Shown here: piece after piece, positions 26,871 through 37,683 of the stretch
Layout: every line of letters begins with the position of its first letter
Position numbering within the stretch: position 1 is the stretch's first letter
Assembly: GCF_002979535.1 (NCBI RefSeq)
Contig: NZ_PCPB01000003.1
Coordinates: 186,001 to 250,000, forward strand
Length of the DNA: 64,000 nucleotides
DNA from: Brevundimonas sp. MYb52
Lineage (GTDB): Bacteria; Pseudomonadota; Alphaproteobacteria; Caulobacterales; Caulobacteraceae
Direction: 5' to 3'
Made by a program: the position numbers and the translations under genes
Notes under the pieces: model-generated
Told to the model about the DNA's origin: nothing
Database searches by the model: none
Seen by the model: the letters and a program-made list of their open reading frames with translations, nothing else

Positions 26871-27434
26871 TCAACGGCGCTCGTTTTCGGGGGGCTGTGA
26901 CAGCACGGCGCGGCCCAGCTTTCTCAGCGCGGCTTTCAGGCTGTCGGGGGCGTCCTCCACCGAGGTGGCGAGTTCAGCCTCGACGGACGCGGGCAGGGGC
27001 GGCAGGACGATCTTGCCGCGCGCGCGCGGCTTGGTGCCCGCCACAGGCAGGGGCTTCACGGGGCCCTGGGCGATGCGCAGCCGCTCGACCGATCCAGCCC
27101 CCAGGAACAGGTTCACACGCTGAATGATGTCCTCGGACTGATGCTGCACCAGCAGGGCGGCTGGGCCGGCCACACGCAGCTCCAGCGTGCCGCCGGCGGT
27201 CCCGCGGCCCTTGGTCAGCTTCTGCGGGCGGGTGACGCGGGCCAGCCGCTCGCCGACGATCTCGACCCAGCGCGGCTCCAGCGCGCCGGCGCCGCGTCCG
27301 AACTGGGCGTCCAGCTTCTTGATCAGCGGGGCCAGCGAGCGACCGGCAGGGGGCGGCGGGCGCAACTGCGGGCGCGTCCGGCGTCGGGCCAGGATTTCGC
27401 GGGCTTCGCTTTCGGTGGGCAGAGGACGACGCAT
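26871..27434 (-). CDS. DciA-like (DUF721) protein
   Basis: 187-residue DUF721 protein. The family includes DciA, which helps load the replicative helicase DnaB in bacteria without DnaC. Landmarks: an Arg/Pro-rich N-terminus (MRRPLPTESEAREILARRRT), then LAPLIKKLDAQFGRGAGALE, RWVEIVGERLARVTRPQKL, GTLELRVAGPAALLVQHQSE and IIQRVNLFLG, the DUF721 core, followed by a basic tail. Start ATG 27434 was chosen because the upstream extension is antisense mutY sequence. It diverges from mutY with only 21 bases between the starts, including TATATA, so the two promoters must overlap. Confidence 0.85.
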   Translation of the reverse strand: MRRPLPTESEAREILARRRTRPQLRPPPPAGRSLAPLIKKLDAQFGRGAGALEPRWVEIVGERLARVTRPQKLTKGRGTAGGTLELRVAGPAALLVQHQSEDIIQRVNLFLGAGSVERLRIAQGPVKPLPVAGTKPRARGKIVLPPLPASVEAELATSVEDAPDSLKAALRKLGRAVLSQPPENERR

Positions 27435-27455
27435 TCGTCCTATATACCGCGACCC

Positions 27456-28475
27456 ATGCCCGACGTCTCTTCCCTCCGCGCCGCCCTGCTTGATTGGTAC
27501 GACGCCCATGCGCGGACCCTGCCGTGGCGCGCGCCGCCGGGGTCGGACAGGCGCACCGATCCCTATCGGGTCTGGCTGTCCGAGGTCATGCTGCAGCAGA
27601 CGACGGTGCCGCACGCCGCCCCCTATTTCGAGCGCTTCACGACGCGCTGGCCGACGGTCAGCGATCTGGCTGCGGTTGAAGATTCCGACCTGATGGCCGC
27701 CTGGGCAGGGCTGGGCTACTACGCCCGCGCCCGCAACCTGCTGGCCTGCGCCCGCGCCGTGGCCAGCGAACATGGCGGCGTCTTTCCAGACCATGAGGCG
27801 GGGCTGCTGGCTCTGCCGGGGGTGGGCGCCTATACCGCCGCCGCTGTGGCCGCCATCGCCTTTGACCGGCCCGCCAACGTCGTGGACGGCAATGTCGAAC
27901 GGGTCATGAGCCGGCTGTTCGCGCTGGAGGCGCCTCTGCCCGCCGCTCGGCCCGAGCTGAAGCGGCTGGCTGCCCTGTTTGTCAGCGACGATCGCCCCGG
28001 CGACTGGCCCCAGGCCCTGATGGATCTGGGCTCCGGCGTCTGTCGGCCCAAGTCGCCCTCGTGCGAGGTCTGCCCGCTGGCCTTCGGTTGCGAGGGGCTA
28101 AAGACCGGCGATCCGGCCCGCTATCCGCTGAAGACCAAGAAGGCCGAGCGCCCGCATCGCCACGGCCATGCCTTCGTCCTGCGTGACAGGGAGGGGCGGA
28201 TCGGCCTGGTGCGCCGTCCTGACAAGGGCTTGCTGGGCGGCATGCTTGGTTTGCCGACCTCGGACTGGAACGCGGCGCCCGCCTTTGATCCACCCCCTAT
28301 GGCGGATTGGACCGAGGCAGGGGCGGTCGAGCACGTCTTCACCCACTTCAGCCTGACCCTGACGGTCCATGTCGGCGCGGGCGAGGGCGACTTCCTGTGG
28401 ACCGAGGCGGATCAGGCTCTGGCCGCTTTGCCGACCGTGTTCCGCAAGGCGCTCGAGCGCGGATTGGCGGCCTAG
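27456..28475 (+). CDS. mutY: A/G-specific adenine DNA glycosylase MutY
   Basis: Removes adenine mispaired with 8-oxoguanine. 339 residues. WYDAHARTLPWR, catalytic E43 in LSEVMLQQT, helix-hairpin-helix LPGVGAYTAAA at about 120-130, catalytic D144 (NVVDGNVERV), and the iron-sulfur cluster cysteines C196, C203, C206 and C212 (C-X6-C-X2-C-X5-C). The C-terminal third is the Nudix-like domain that reads 8-oxoG (RDREGRIGLVRRP, GLLGGMLGLPTSDW, HVFTHFSLTLTVHVG). It overlaps the converging debranching-enzyme gene by four bases. Confidence 0.96.
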   Translation: MPDVSSLRAALLDWYDAHARTLPWRAPPGSDRRTDPYRVWLSEVMLQQTTVPHAAPYFERFTTRWPTVSDLAAVEDSDLMAAWAGLGYYARARNLLACARAVASEHGGVFPDHEAGLLALPGVGAYTAAAVAAIAFDRPANVVDGNVERVMSRLFALEAPLPAARPELKRLAALFVSDDRPGDWPQALMDLGSGVCRPKSPSCEVCPLAFGCEGLKTGDPARYPLKTKKAERPHRHGHAFVLRDREGRIGLVRRPDKGLLGGMLGLPTSDWNAAPAFDPPPMADWTEAGAVEHVFTHFSLTLTVHVGAGEGDFLWTEADQALAALPTVFRKALERGLAA

Positions 28476-30619
28476 CCTGTCACTCTCAGACTGACCGTGC
28501 CCCGTCGTTCGCGGGGCATGACGACGACGTGGTTGTTCAGCCGCTGGAAGGTCAGGTCGATGGCGCTGTCGCCGACTTCGAGGTCCAGGATCGACATCTG
28601 GTGCAGCCCTGTGGGCATGGCGGGATTGGACACCTCGACCAGCCCTTCGGCCGCATTGATCGACACGCCCAGCACAGCTTGCAGCATCAGGAAGACCGAT
28701 CCCGCCGCCCAGGCCTGGGGCAGGCAGGCGACCGGATAGGCGATGGGCGGCTCGCCCGTCTCGCGCACGAAGCCGCAGAACAGCTCGGGCAGGCGCAACT
28801 GGAAATGGGCCGCCGCGCCGAAGACCTCGCCCAGCAGCATGGAGACGGCCTGGCGTTCGCCGTAACGAGCCATGCCCGCCGCCGCCATGGCTGTGTCGTG
28901 CGGCCAGACCGAGCCGTTGTGATAACTCATCGGATTGAAGCGGGCCTGACCCTTGGCCAGGGTCCGTAAGCCCCAGCCTGAACGGAACTCCGCCGTCAGC
29001 ATCCGCCGCGTCACCAGTCGGGCACGCTCAGGCGACGGCAGGCCGCTGAACAACAGGTGCCCGGCGTTGGAGCCGATCGCCCGCATCTGACGCCCGTCGC
29101 CGTCGAGAGCCACGGCGTAGAAGTTTTGATCCTCCATCCAGAACCGCTCCTCGACCAGGGTCCGGACGGCCTCGGCCCGCGCCCGCCACTGGGCCGCCTG
29201 ATCGTCGCCCAGCAGGACGCCCATGTCGGCCAGGGCCGTCCACGCGGCGAAGGCGTAGCCCTGGACCTCGAGCAGGGCCACCGGACCCTTGGGGAAGCAG
29301 CCGTCGCGGTCGAAGATGGAGTCCTCTGAGTCCTTCCAGCCCTGGTTGGACAGGCCGGTCTCGGCGGCGCGGGCGTAGTCGATCAGGCCGTCGCCGTTGC
29401 TGTCGCCATAGTCGCTCATCCAGCCCGCCGCAGCGATCAGGTGGGGCCACAGGGCGCGGATGGTCTCCATGTCGTTGGTGCGCCGAGCATAGGCCCCGGC
29501 CAGGGCGATGAACAGGCAGGTGGTGTCGACCCCGCCGTAATAGAGGCCGAAGGGCACCTCGCCCAAGGCGCTCATCTCGCCGCCGCGCGTCTCGTGCATG
29601 ATCTTGCCGGGGGCGGAGTCCATGAAGGCGTTGACCTCGGTCGCCTGTCGCGCGGCCAGATAGGTCAGCACCCCCTTGGCCAGACTGGGGTCGATCCACA
29701 GCATCTGCCAGGCGGTGATGATGCCGTCGCGCCCGAACGGGGTCGAGAACCACGGCACGCCGGCATAGGGATAGGGGCCGGTCGGCAGGTCGGTGGTCAG
29801 CAGGGCCACATCCGTGCGCGACTGCCTCAGCCAGTCATTGACGCGCGGATTGCGGGCCGCCTGGACGCTGGCTCCGCGCCGCATCCGTCGGCGCATGGCC
29901 AGGCGGGCCTGAATGGAATTCCAGCGCCAACGCTCCTGATCGGGGGCGTCGCAGACGTCCAGTCCGCATTCGACATAGAGATCCAGCTTCTTGCCCTTGG
30001 GCAGGCTGAACATGAACTCGGCCCGATTGGGGCTCAGCCGCGCCGGCGGTTCGGAAAAGGCCAGGCAACTGGTCCGCAGCACCTGATCCAGCCCTGTGTA
30101 GCTGAAGCTGACGCGGCGGCCGTCCATGACCGGCGCATGGATCTCGCCGCGCGCCGTCCGCATCGTGCCGCGCACCTGAAAGATGTCGGCGAAGTCGGCG
30201 CCGAACTCGAAGGCCAGCGGCAACAGGATGTCCTCGATGCCGTGGTTGACTATCCGCACCCGCTCGAACAGTCGCTTGTCCCAGAGGAAGCGCCGCCGCT
30301 CCAGATGCAGCACCCCCGCCGGGGCCGAGCGTCCGCCCATCGGCGGCAGGGGGCGGTTGGTCGAATGGCAGGTGAAGAAGACATTGTCCTCGGTGACGCC
30401 CGAACTCAGCCGCGACGGTCGCGCCCGCCCAACCGTCAGGACGAAGTGCGACAGCATCCGCGTGTCCCGGTCGAACAGGCCGTCCGCGCCGCTTTTGACG
30501 TCGCCCCAGTGGTCCGCCACCAGAAAGGTGTCGGCGTCCTTCAGCGCCATCAGGGTCTCGAGGCCGTCCTGATCGCTGTTGTCGGCGGCGGTGGTCTGGA
30601 CCGAATAGGCGTCGTCCAT
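28472..30619 (-). CDS. Amylo-alpha-1,6-glucosidase / glycogen-debranching-type protein
   Basis: 715-residue cytoplasmic protein. The N-terminal GDE_N_bis-type domain (FLVADHWGDVKSGADGLFDR, DTRMLSHFVL) is followed by a six-hairpin (alpha/alpha)6 catalytic-type domain: YPYAGVPWFSTPFGRDGIIT, ALWPHLIAAAGWMSDYGDSN, GLSNQGWKDSEDSIF, PMSYHNGSVWPHDTAMAAAG. The family acts on alpha-1,6 branches or on uncharacterised alpha-glucans. No glycogen synthesis genes are in the window, so the substrate is uncertain. The gene lies 68 bases downstream of a GT4 glycosyltransferase on the same strand, a pairing that suggests joint glucan or glycoside metabolism. Confidence 0.85.
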   Translation of the reverse strand: MDDAYSVQTTAADNSDQDGLETLMALKDADTFLVADHWGDVKSGADGLFDRDTRMLSHFVLTVGRARPSRLSSGVTEDNVFFTCHSTNRPLPPMGGRSAPAGVLHLERRRFLWDKRLFERVRIVNHGIEDILLPLAFEFGADFADIFQVRGTMRTARGEIHAPVMDGRRVSFSYTGLDQVLRTSCLAFSEPPARLSPNRAEFMFSLPKGKKLDLYVECGLDVCDAPDQERWRWNSIQARLAMRRRMRRGASVQAARNPRVNDWLRQSRTDVALLTTDLPTGPYPYAGVPWFSTPFGRDGIITAWQMLWIDPSLAKGVLTYLAARQATEVNAFMDSAPGKIMHETRGGEMSALGEVPFGLYYGGVDTTCLFIALAGAYARRTNDMETIRALWPHLIAAAGWMSDYGDSNGDGLIDYARAAETGLSNQGWKDSEDSIFDRDGCFPKGPVALLEVQGYAFAAWTALADMGVLLGDDQAAQWRARAEAVRTLVEERFWMEDQNFYAVALDGDGRQMRAIGSNAGHLLFSGLPSPERARLVTRRMLTAEFRSGWGLRTLAKGQARFNPMSYHNGSVWPHDTAMAAAGMARYGERQAVSMLLGEVFGAAAHFQLRLPELFCGFVRETGEPPIAYPVACLPQAWAAGSVFLMLQAVLGVSINAAEGLVEVSNPAMPTGLHQMSILDLEVGDSAIDLTFQRLNNHVVVMPRERRGTVSLRVTG

Positions 30620-30687
30620 GGTCTGCCTCGCTTCTGACGAAGATCGCTCAGCCGCCCCTCAGGGAAATGGGTGAACCGCCGAAGGGT

Positions 30688-31803
30688 TCAGCCGATGGCC
30701 GCGAAGCTGCGGTCCTCGCCGGCGATGCGGACCCGGGGGCGCGCCCCGTCCAGCACATGGGCCGCATAGGGCCGTCGAGCCAAAAGGTCGCCGTAGACGT
30801 CGAGGTAGCGGCGGGCCATGGCGGTGGCCGAAAAGCGCAGGTCGAACCGGGCCCGGATCGCCTCGCGGTCCAGTTTGTGCGCCCGCCCAGCGGCGGCAAC
30901 GGCCTGATCCATCGTGTCCACTAGGAAGCCGGTGGCCCCGTCTTCGATGATCTCGGGCGTCGAGCCGCAGCGGAAGGCGACGACCGGCGTGCCGCAGGCC
31001 ATGGCCTCGATCATCACCAGACCGAAGGGCTCGGGCCAGTCGATGGGGAACAACAGGGCCTCGGCCCCGCCCAGGAAGGCCGACTTCTGATCATCACCGA
31101 TCTCGCCGACGAACTCGATCAGCGGATTGCCGTCGATCATCGGCTTGATGACGGTCGCCCAATAGGCCTTGTCCGCCGCGTCCACCTTGGCCGCCATCTT
31201 CAGCGGCTTGCCGAGGCGCGCAGCGATCTCGATGGCCCGGTCGGGGCGTTTCTCGGGCGAGATGCGGCCGAGGAAGGCAAGGTAGCCCTCCGACTTCGGC
31301 GAGAAGCGATAGAGGTCTCCCGGCATTCCGTGATGCACCGTCGCCTTCCAGTTGGCCTGGGGCAGGGGGCGGCGCTGATCGTCGGAGATGGAGACGAGGC
31401 CGAACTCGGGCCAGTGCTGATAGACCTGGGGCAGGTCCTTCAGGTCCAGACGCCCATGCAGGGTGGTGATCGTCTGGTCCGCCAGATCGCGGAAGAAGGG
31501 GAAGTGCACCATGTCGGTGTGGAAATGGATGATGTCGAAGTCGTCGGCGCGGTCCAGCACCTGGGACAGCATGGTCATGTGCGCGGCCAGATCGGACTTC
31601 AGCGGTTCCGGGTCCAGGCGGATGGCCTGATCCCGAACCGGGATCAGCCGCGCCCGCGTCTCGGCCTCGGCGCTGGCGAACAGGGTGACGTCGTGACCCA
31701 GATCGACCAGGGCGTCGGTCAGGTGGGCCACGACCCGCTCCGTGCCGCCGTAAAGCCGTGGCGGCACCGCCTCATAGAGGGGCGTGACCTGGGCGATCTT
31801 CAT
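30688..31803 (-). CDS. GT4-family glycosyltransferase
   Basis: 371-residue retaining glycosyltransferase with two Rossmann domains: MKIAQVTPLYEAVPPRLYGG and ERVVAHLTDALVDLGHDVTL in the first, GYLAFLGRISPEKRPDRAIE as the linker/second-domain start, and the nucleotide-sugar site PIDWPEPFGLVMIEAMACGT (E-X7-E) near 275-295. The acceptor is unknown. Two adjacent ATGs (31806, 31803) follow GGGAG; 31803 has the better spacing. It is followed on the same strand by the debranching-type gene. Confidence 0.87.
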   Translation of the reverse strand: MKIAQVTPLYEAVPPRLYGGTERVVAHLTDALVDLGHDVTLFASAEAETRARLIPVRDQAIRLDPEPLKSDLAAHMTMLSQVLDRADDFDIIHFHTDMVHFPFFRDLADQTITTLHGRLDLKDLPQVYQHWPEFGLVSISDDQRRPLPQANWKATVHHGMPGDLYRFSPKSEGYLAFLGRISPEKRPDRAIEIAARLGKPLKMAAKVDAADKAYWATVIKPMIDGNPLIEFVGEIGDDQKSAFLGGAEALLFPIDWPEPFGLVMIEAMACGTPVVAFRCGSTPEIIEDGATGFLVDTMDQAVAAAGRAHKLDREAIRARFDLRFSATAMARRYLDVYGDLLARRPYAAHVLDGARPRVRIAGEDRSFAAIG

Positions 31804-31883
31804 CATCCGACTCCCGCGCCCCCGCAGACGCTCTGGAGTCGTCAACACGGGTCGGTGAGCCGGGTTCCAGCTTGGCGGGACAT

Positions 31884-31913
31884 CTTTCCTCCCCATGGAA
31901 TGGGGAGGAGAAG
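31884..31913. repeat. Solo hairpin related to family A right arm, after ccrM
   Basis: CTTTCCTCCCCAT, GA, ATGGGGAGGAGAAG: a single hairpin equal to the right-hand part of copies A4 and A5 without the partner arm. It lies six bases past the ccrM stop and could end ccrM transcription or attenuate read-through into the glycosyltransferase gene. Confidence 0.7.
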
Positions 31914-31919
31914 TCTCGC

Positions 31920-33071
<1,152 letters not shown>

Positions 33072-33093
33072 GATCCCGACAAAAGGCGCGTTT

Positions 33094-33240
33094 CCCTCTC
33101 CCCTTGTGGGAGAAGGTGGCCGAGCGGAGCGAGGTCGGATGCGGGGTTGCGCGACGCTAAAAGCAGCCCGTAGCCAGACCTCGGCGAGACCACTCATCCG
33201 TCAGGCTCCGCCTGCCACCTTCTCCCGCAAGGGGAGAAGG
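33094..33240. repeat. Family B element, copy B2, before murC
   Basis: Left arm CCCTCTCCCCTTGTGGGAG-AAGGTGG (from 33094) and right arm CCACCTTCTCCCGCAAGGGG-AGAAGG (to 33240), nearly identical to the B1 arms. The interior carries ATCCGTCAGGCTCCGCCTGC, which is B1 interior sequence in the opposite orientation. Its last bases run into the murC ribosome-binding region. Confidence 0.88.
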
Positions 33241-33250
33241 AAAGAAGGAT

Positions 33251-34732
33251 ATGCAAATCGCGTCCCGTCTGAGCTATGACGCGAAGATGATCGCACGCCT
33301 TCGCCCCGTTCCGTTCGCCCTCGGGCCTGTCCACTTCGTCGGCATCGGCGGCATCGGCATGAGCGGCATCGCCGAGATCATGCTGAAGATCGGCTATCAG
33401 GTGCAGGGCTCCGACGCCAAGGCCAGCGCCAACACTGAGCGGCTCGAGAAGCTGGGCGCTCGCATCTACATCGGCCATGACGCGGCCCATGTAACCGAGG
33501 GCGTCTCGGCGGTGGTCTATTCCACGGCGGTCAAGGCGACGAACCCGGAGTTGGTCGTGGCGCGCGAACGCCGCATTCCTCTGGTGCGCCGCGCCGAGAT
33601 GCTGGCCGAGCTGATGCGTTTGCAATTCTCGGTCGGCGTCGGCGGCACTCATGGCAAGACGACGACGACCTCCATGGTCGCGGCCCTGCTGGACGCCGGT
33701 TCGCTGGACCCGACGGTGGTCAACGGCGGCATCATCAACGCCTATGGCACCAACGCCAAGGTGGGCGAGGGCGACTGGATCGTGGTCGAGGCCGACGAGA
33801 GCGACGGCAGCTTCCTGCGCCTGAAATGCACCGTGGCCATCATCACCAATATCGACCCGGAACACCTGGACCACTACGGCGACTTCGACGCGGTCAAGAA
33901 GGCCTTCTGCGACTTCATCGAGGATATTCCCTTCTACGGCTTCGGCGTGGTCTGCCTGGACCACCCGGAAGTGCAGAAGCTGGCGGCCCAGATCGATAAC
34001 CGTCGCCTGGTCACCTACGGGTTGAATCCCCAGGCCATGGTCCGGGCCGAGAACGTGCAGATGTCGCCCGACGGGTCGCGTTTCGATGTCGTCATTCAGG
34101 GGCAGGGTCTGGCCGCACTGGACGAGCCGACGCGGATCGAGGGCCTCTATCTGCCCATGGCCGGTTGGCACAATGTCTCCAACTCCCTGGCCGCCATCGC
34201 CGTGGCGCGCGAACTGGGCGTGGATGACGACTCCATCCGTCAGGGCCTGGCTGGTTTCGGCGGGGTCAAGCGCCGCTTCACCACCACGGGCGTGGTCGGC
34301 GGCGTGCGCGTCATCGACGACTACGGCCACCACCCGGTTGAGATCGCCGCCGTGCTGAAAGCAGCCCGTCAGGTGGTCCAGTCCGCTGACAATCCCGGCC
34401 GTGTCATCGCCGTGGTCCAGCCGCACCGCTACACCCGCCTGCGCGACCTGATGGAGGACTTCTCCACCTGCTTCGCCGACGCCGACAGCGTTCTGGTCGC
34501 CGACGTCTATCCGGCCGGCGAGCAGCCGATCGAGGGTGTCGACAAGCACGCTCTGGCCGACGGCATCCGCCGCTATGGCCATCGTCAGGTCGTCGCGCTG
34601 GAAAACGCCGCCGTCCTGCCGCGCGTCATCAAGGACGAGGCCAAGCCTGGCGATCTGGTCGTCCTGCTGGGCGCTGGCGACATCACCAGCTGGGCCTACG
34701 CCCTGCCGGCGCAACTGGAGGCCCTAGGCTAG
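33251..34732 (+). CDS. murC: UDP-N-acetylmuramate:L-alanine ligase MurC
   Basis: First Mur ligase, adding L-Ala to UDP-MurNAc. 493 residues: [32 protein letters not shown] loop [78 protein letters not shown] and [11 protein letters not shown]. The start is preceded by GAAGGA, which abuts repeat B2. It is detached from murG by 15 kb but close to murB, so this is a second wall-gene block. The usual promoter region has been overwritten by the repeat. Confidence 0.96.
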   Translation: MQIASRLSYDAKMIARLRPVPFALGPVHFVGIGGIGMSGIAEIMLKIGYQVQGSDAKASANTERLEKLGARIYIGHDAAHVTEGVSAVVYSTAVKATNPELVVARERRIPLVRRAEMLAELMRLQFSVGVGGTHGKTTTTSMVAALLDAGSLDPTVVNGGIINAYGTNAKVGEGDWIVVEADESDGSFLRLKCTVAIITNIDPEHLDHYGDFDAVKKAFCDFIEDIPFYGFGVVCLDHPEVQKLAAQIDNRRLVTYGLNPQAMVRAENVQMSPDGSRFDVVIQGQGLAALDEPTRIEGLYLPMAGWHNVSNSLAAIAVARELGVDDDSIRQGLAGFGGVKRRFTTTGVVGGVRVIDDYGHHPVEIAAVLKAARQVVQSADNPGRVIAVVQPHRYTRLRDLMEDFSTCFADADSVLVADVYPAGEQPIEGVDKHALADGIRRYGHRQVVALENAAVLPRVIKDEAKPGDLVVLLGAGDITSWAYALPAQLEALG

Positions 34733-34735
34733 GAC

Positions 34736-35467
34736 TTAGCCTAGGTAGCGCGCGATCATCGCGCCAAAGAAAAAGCAGAACAGGCTGGTCATGGCGAAGG
34801 CTGTGACAAAGGCGCCCAGCCACTCGACGCGGCCCTGCAGCCGCAGGGTCTCGCTCGGCTCCAGCAGGCCTGAGCGGACCTTCTTCATGTCGCCTTCCAG
34901 CGCCAGCATGACCACGGCCATGCCGCCCAGCAGCGGCAGCCAGGCCGTCAGCAGGGCGGCCAAGGAGCCCGCCGAGGCGCGGCCGGAGCTGAAGCGGGCG
35001 ATGAAGCCCTGTATGACTTCCTGATGGCCCAGCGGTAGATAGACGAAGAGCAGCAGGCCGATCGCCGCCAGATAGAGCAGGGCGTAAAGGGCCCGCTGGC
35101 CCGGGCTGATCGGCACGGCGGGCGGCGGTTCGGTTGGCTCGGAAAAGGCGTCCGGCATGGATGCGCCGCTTAGAAAGTGGCCGGCCTGCCGACGCTTCTC
35201 GATGTGCCAGAACCAGCGATAGGTCCCGGCGTGGGCCAGAGGCAGGAAGAAGCAGGCCATCAACACGGCCAGGACACCGTTGAGCGATTGCTCGAACGTC
35301 AGGTTGCGGCCCAGGCTTTCGGCGGCGAACAGCAGACCGATGCTCAGGGCGCCGATGCTGATGACGCTGGGCGGCGTGATCACGAGGATCAACAGGATGG
35401 AGCGCAGCGGCTCTTGCAGACCGGGGAGGAAGCGCTTCCTCTTGCTTGTCGATGTGGTTCGGGGCAT
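34736..35467 (-). CDS. Membrane protein of unknown function
   Basis: 243-residue protein with four or five hydrophobic helices (SILLILVITPPSVISIGALS, VLAVLMACFFLPLAHAGTYR, ALYALLYLAAIGLLLFVYLP, LAALLTAWLPLLGGMAVVML, WLGAFVTAFAMTSLFCFFFG) and a basic N-terminus (TSTSKRKRFLPG). No enzymatic motif or family recognised. It sits on the opposite strand between murC and murB, so it breaks their operon. Start ATG 35467 was chosen; the frame extends to 35548 over the murB start. Confidence 0.7.
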   Translation of the reverse strand: MPRTTSTSKRKRFLPGLQEPLRSILLILVITPPSVISIGALSIGLLFAAESLGRNLTFEQSLNGVLAVLMACFFLPLAHAGTYRWFWHIEKRRQAGHFLSGASMPDAFSEPTEPPPAVPISPGQRALYALLYLAAIGLLLFVYLPLGHQEVIQGFIARFSSGRASAGSLAALLTAWLPLLGGMAVVMLALEGDMKKVRSGLLEPSETLRLQGRVEWLGAFVTAFAMTSLFCFFFGAMIARYLG

Positions 35468-35507
35468 CGCAGCCTTATCGCACACTGGACGCGCGCAAGA
35501 GATTTGA

Positions 35508-36419
35508 ATGACGACCTGGACTGAAGCCCTTCCTGACGTGCGCGGCAAGCTGCTGCTGAACGAGCCGCTGGGGCCCTACACCTGGTTCCGCGTCGGCGGG
35601 GCGGCGGATGCTCTGTTCATTCCGGCGGACGCCGACGATCTGGCTGACTTCCTGAAGGCCCTGCCGGCGACCGTGCCGGTCACCATCATCGGCGTCGGCT
35701 CCAACCTGATCGTGCGCGACGGCGGGGTCGAGGGTGTGGTCATCCGTCTGGCGGGGCGTGCCTTTGCCGCCATCACGACTGAGGGCGAGATCATTACGGC
35801 CGGCGCGGGCGCGCTGGACTCGATGGTGGCCAAAGCATCCGCGAAAGCGGGCATCGCAGGGCTGGAGTTCTATGCCGGCATTCCCGGCACCATCGGCGGC
35901 GCCCTGACCATGAACGCGGGCTGCTATGGCGCGGAGACCAAGGACGTTCTGGTCTCGGCCTGGGGTCTGACGCGTCAGGGCGAGCGGGTCGAGTTGGCCC
36001 TGGCCGACTTCGGCTACACCTATCGCCATTCCAACGCTCCGGCTGACATCATCTGGATGGAGGCGACCTACCGCGGCGCGCCCGACGCGCCTGAAGCCGT
36101 CCTGGCGCGCATCAACGAGATCACCAGCCGCCGCGAAACGACACAGCCGATCCGCGAAAAGACCGGCGGCTCGACCTTCAAGAACCCCGAGGGTCATTCC
36201 TCGTGGAAGCTGGTCGACGAGGCGGGCTGGCGCGGCAAGCTGCACGCTGAAACCGGCGGTGGCGCCAAGTTCAGCGAGTTGCACTCCAACTTCATGATCA
36301 ACCCCGGCGAAGCCACCGCCGCCGACATCGAGGGCCTTGGCGAGACGGTCCGCGCCGACGTCCTGAAGAAGACCGGCGTTCAACTGGACTGGGAAATCAA
36401 GCGCATCGGCCGGACGTAA
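35508..36419 (+). CDS. murB: UDP-N-acetylenolpyruvoylglucosamine reductase MurB
   Basis: FAD- and NADPH-dependent enzyme completing UDP-MurNAc synthesis. 303 residues: [77 protein letters not shown], and the type I C-terminus with [25 protein letters not shown] and [11 protein letters not shown]. The 3' neighbour is a convergent MFS gene rather than ddl, so the dcw cluster does not continue here. Confidence 0.96.
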   Translation: MTTWTEALPDVRGKLLLNEPLGPYTWFRVGGAADALFIPADADDLADFLKALPATVPVTIIGVGSNLIVRDGGVEGVVIRLAGRAFAAITTEGEIITAGAGALDSMVAKASAKAGIAGLEFYAGIPGTIGGALTMNAGCYGAETKDVLVSAWGLTRQGERVELALADFGYTYRHSNAPADIIWMEATYRGAPDAPEAVLARINEITSRRETTQPIREKTGGSTFKNPEGHSSWKLVDEAGWRGKLHAETGGGAKFSELHSNFMINPGEATAADIEGLGETVRADVLKKTGVQLDWEIKRIGRT

Positions 36420-36444
36420 CCCGCTTCCGGCGGAGCGGAGGCAG

Positions 36445-37677
36445 TCAGGCCGGGCGGTTGCGCCCCGTCAGCCAGGCGACTACCCAGACGGCGAAGCCGC
36501 CCAGCGACAGGGCGACGCCGACCCAGCCAGTCGAGGTCCAGCCCCAGCCCGCCGCCACGGCCATGCCGCCCAGCAAGGGGCCGATGGCGTTGGCGGTGTT
36601 GAAGGCCGAATGGTTCAGGGCGGCGGCCAGGGTCTGGGCGTCGCCGGCCACGTCCATCAGTCGCGTCTGCAGGATGGACCCCAGTCCGCCCCCGCCGCCG
36701 ATCAGGAAGACCACGATCAGCATGGCCCACAGGTGCGGGGCTGCGAAGGGATAGAGGGCCAGGGCCGCGGCGCTCCACAGCAGCAAGCCGCCCGCCGCCG
36801 CCATGCCGAACCGGTCGGCGGCCCAGGCCCCCAGCAGGTTGCCGCTCATCATGCCCAAACCGAACATGGCGAAGACCCAGGGCAGGACGTCCGGCCCCAC
36901 GCCGGTCACGGCGGTCAGGGTCGAGGCCAGATAGGCATAGACCGCGAACATGCCGCCAAAGCCGATGGCCCCGACGCCGAGGGTCAGCCAGACCTGACCG
37001 CGTTTCAGGGCGCCCAGCTCGCGCATGGGGCTGGCGTCGGCGTGGGCAGGATCACGTGGCGCGAACAGGGCGACCAGGGCCATGGTGACGACCGCCAATA
37101 CGCTGACGATGGCGAAGGTCCAGCGCCAGCCGAACTCGTGGCTGACGGCGGTGGCGACCGGCACGCCGATGACGGTGGCGACGGTCAGCCCCAGCAGGAT
37201 GGTGGAGACGGCGCGGGTGCGCAGGCGCAGCGGCACCAACGAGGCCGCCACCAGGGCCGCCACGCCGAAATAGGCCCCATGCGGAATGCCGCTGAGGAAG
37301 CGGAAGGCCAGCATCCACTCATAGGTGGGGGCGAGCGCGCTGAGGCCGTTGCCGACGGCGAACAGGGCCATGAAGCCGATCAGCAGCAACCAGCGCGGCA
37401 GGCGGGCCCCCAGCACCGCCAGTATCGGCGCGCCGACGACGACGCCGGCGGCATAGGCGCTGATGACGTGGCCGGCGGTGGGCTCATCGACGCCGAGACC
37501 CGCCGCGAAATCGGGCAGGACGCTCATGGCGGCGAACTCGGTCACGCCGATGGCGAACCCGCCCATGGCCAGGGCCAGCAGGACCAGGGCCACCTTGCCG
37601 GGGGCGGCGACGGTGTCCAGCGCGGGCGATGCGCACAGATCGTCGTCGATACAGGAGGCGGCGTCGGTGGGGGCCAT
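36445..37677 (-). CDS. MFS transporter, DHA1 (AraJ/YdhP-like)
   Basis: 410-residue transporter with twelve predicted helices. DHA1 features include GVTEFAAMSVLPDFAAGLGV in helix 1-2, ISAYAAGVVVGAPILAVLGA, RFLSGIPHGAYFGVAALVAA and a second half beginning LTLGVGAIGFGGMF. Related proteins are small-molecule exporters (arabinose or drug efflux). The substrate is unknown. An imperfect palindrome directly upstream of the start suggests control by a dedicated repressor. It lies 87 bases downstream of the PEBP gene on the same strand. Confidence 0.87.
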   Translation of the reverse strand: MAPTDAASCIDDDLCASPALDTVAAPGKVALVLLALAMGGFAIGVTEFAAMSVLPDFAAGLGVDEPTAGHVISAYAAGVVVGAPILAVLGARLPRWLLLIGFMALFAVGNGLSALAPTYEWMLAFRFLSGIPHGAYFGVAALVAASLVPLRLRTRAVSTILLGLTVATVIGVPVATAVSHEFGWRWTFAIVSVLAVVTMALVALFAPRDPAHADASPMRELGALKRGQVWLTLGVGAIGFGGMFAVYAYLASTLTAVTGVGPDVLPWVFAMFGLGMMSGNLLGAWAADRFGMAAAGGLLLWSAAALALYPFAAPHLWAMLIVVFLIGGGGGLGSILQTRLMDVAGDAQTLAAALNHSAFNTANAIGPLLGGMAVAAGWGWTSTGWVGVALSLGGFAVWVVAWLTGRNRPA

Positions 37678-37683
37678 GAACTA

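Noticed and set aside
36380-36778. Proline/arginine-rich frames antisense or out of frame to the MFS gene
   Set aside because: Composition is typical of a shifted frame in GC-rich coding DNA, and they overlap a clear transporter gene.
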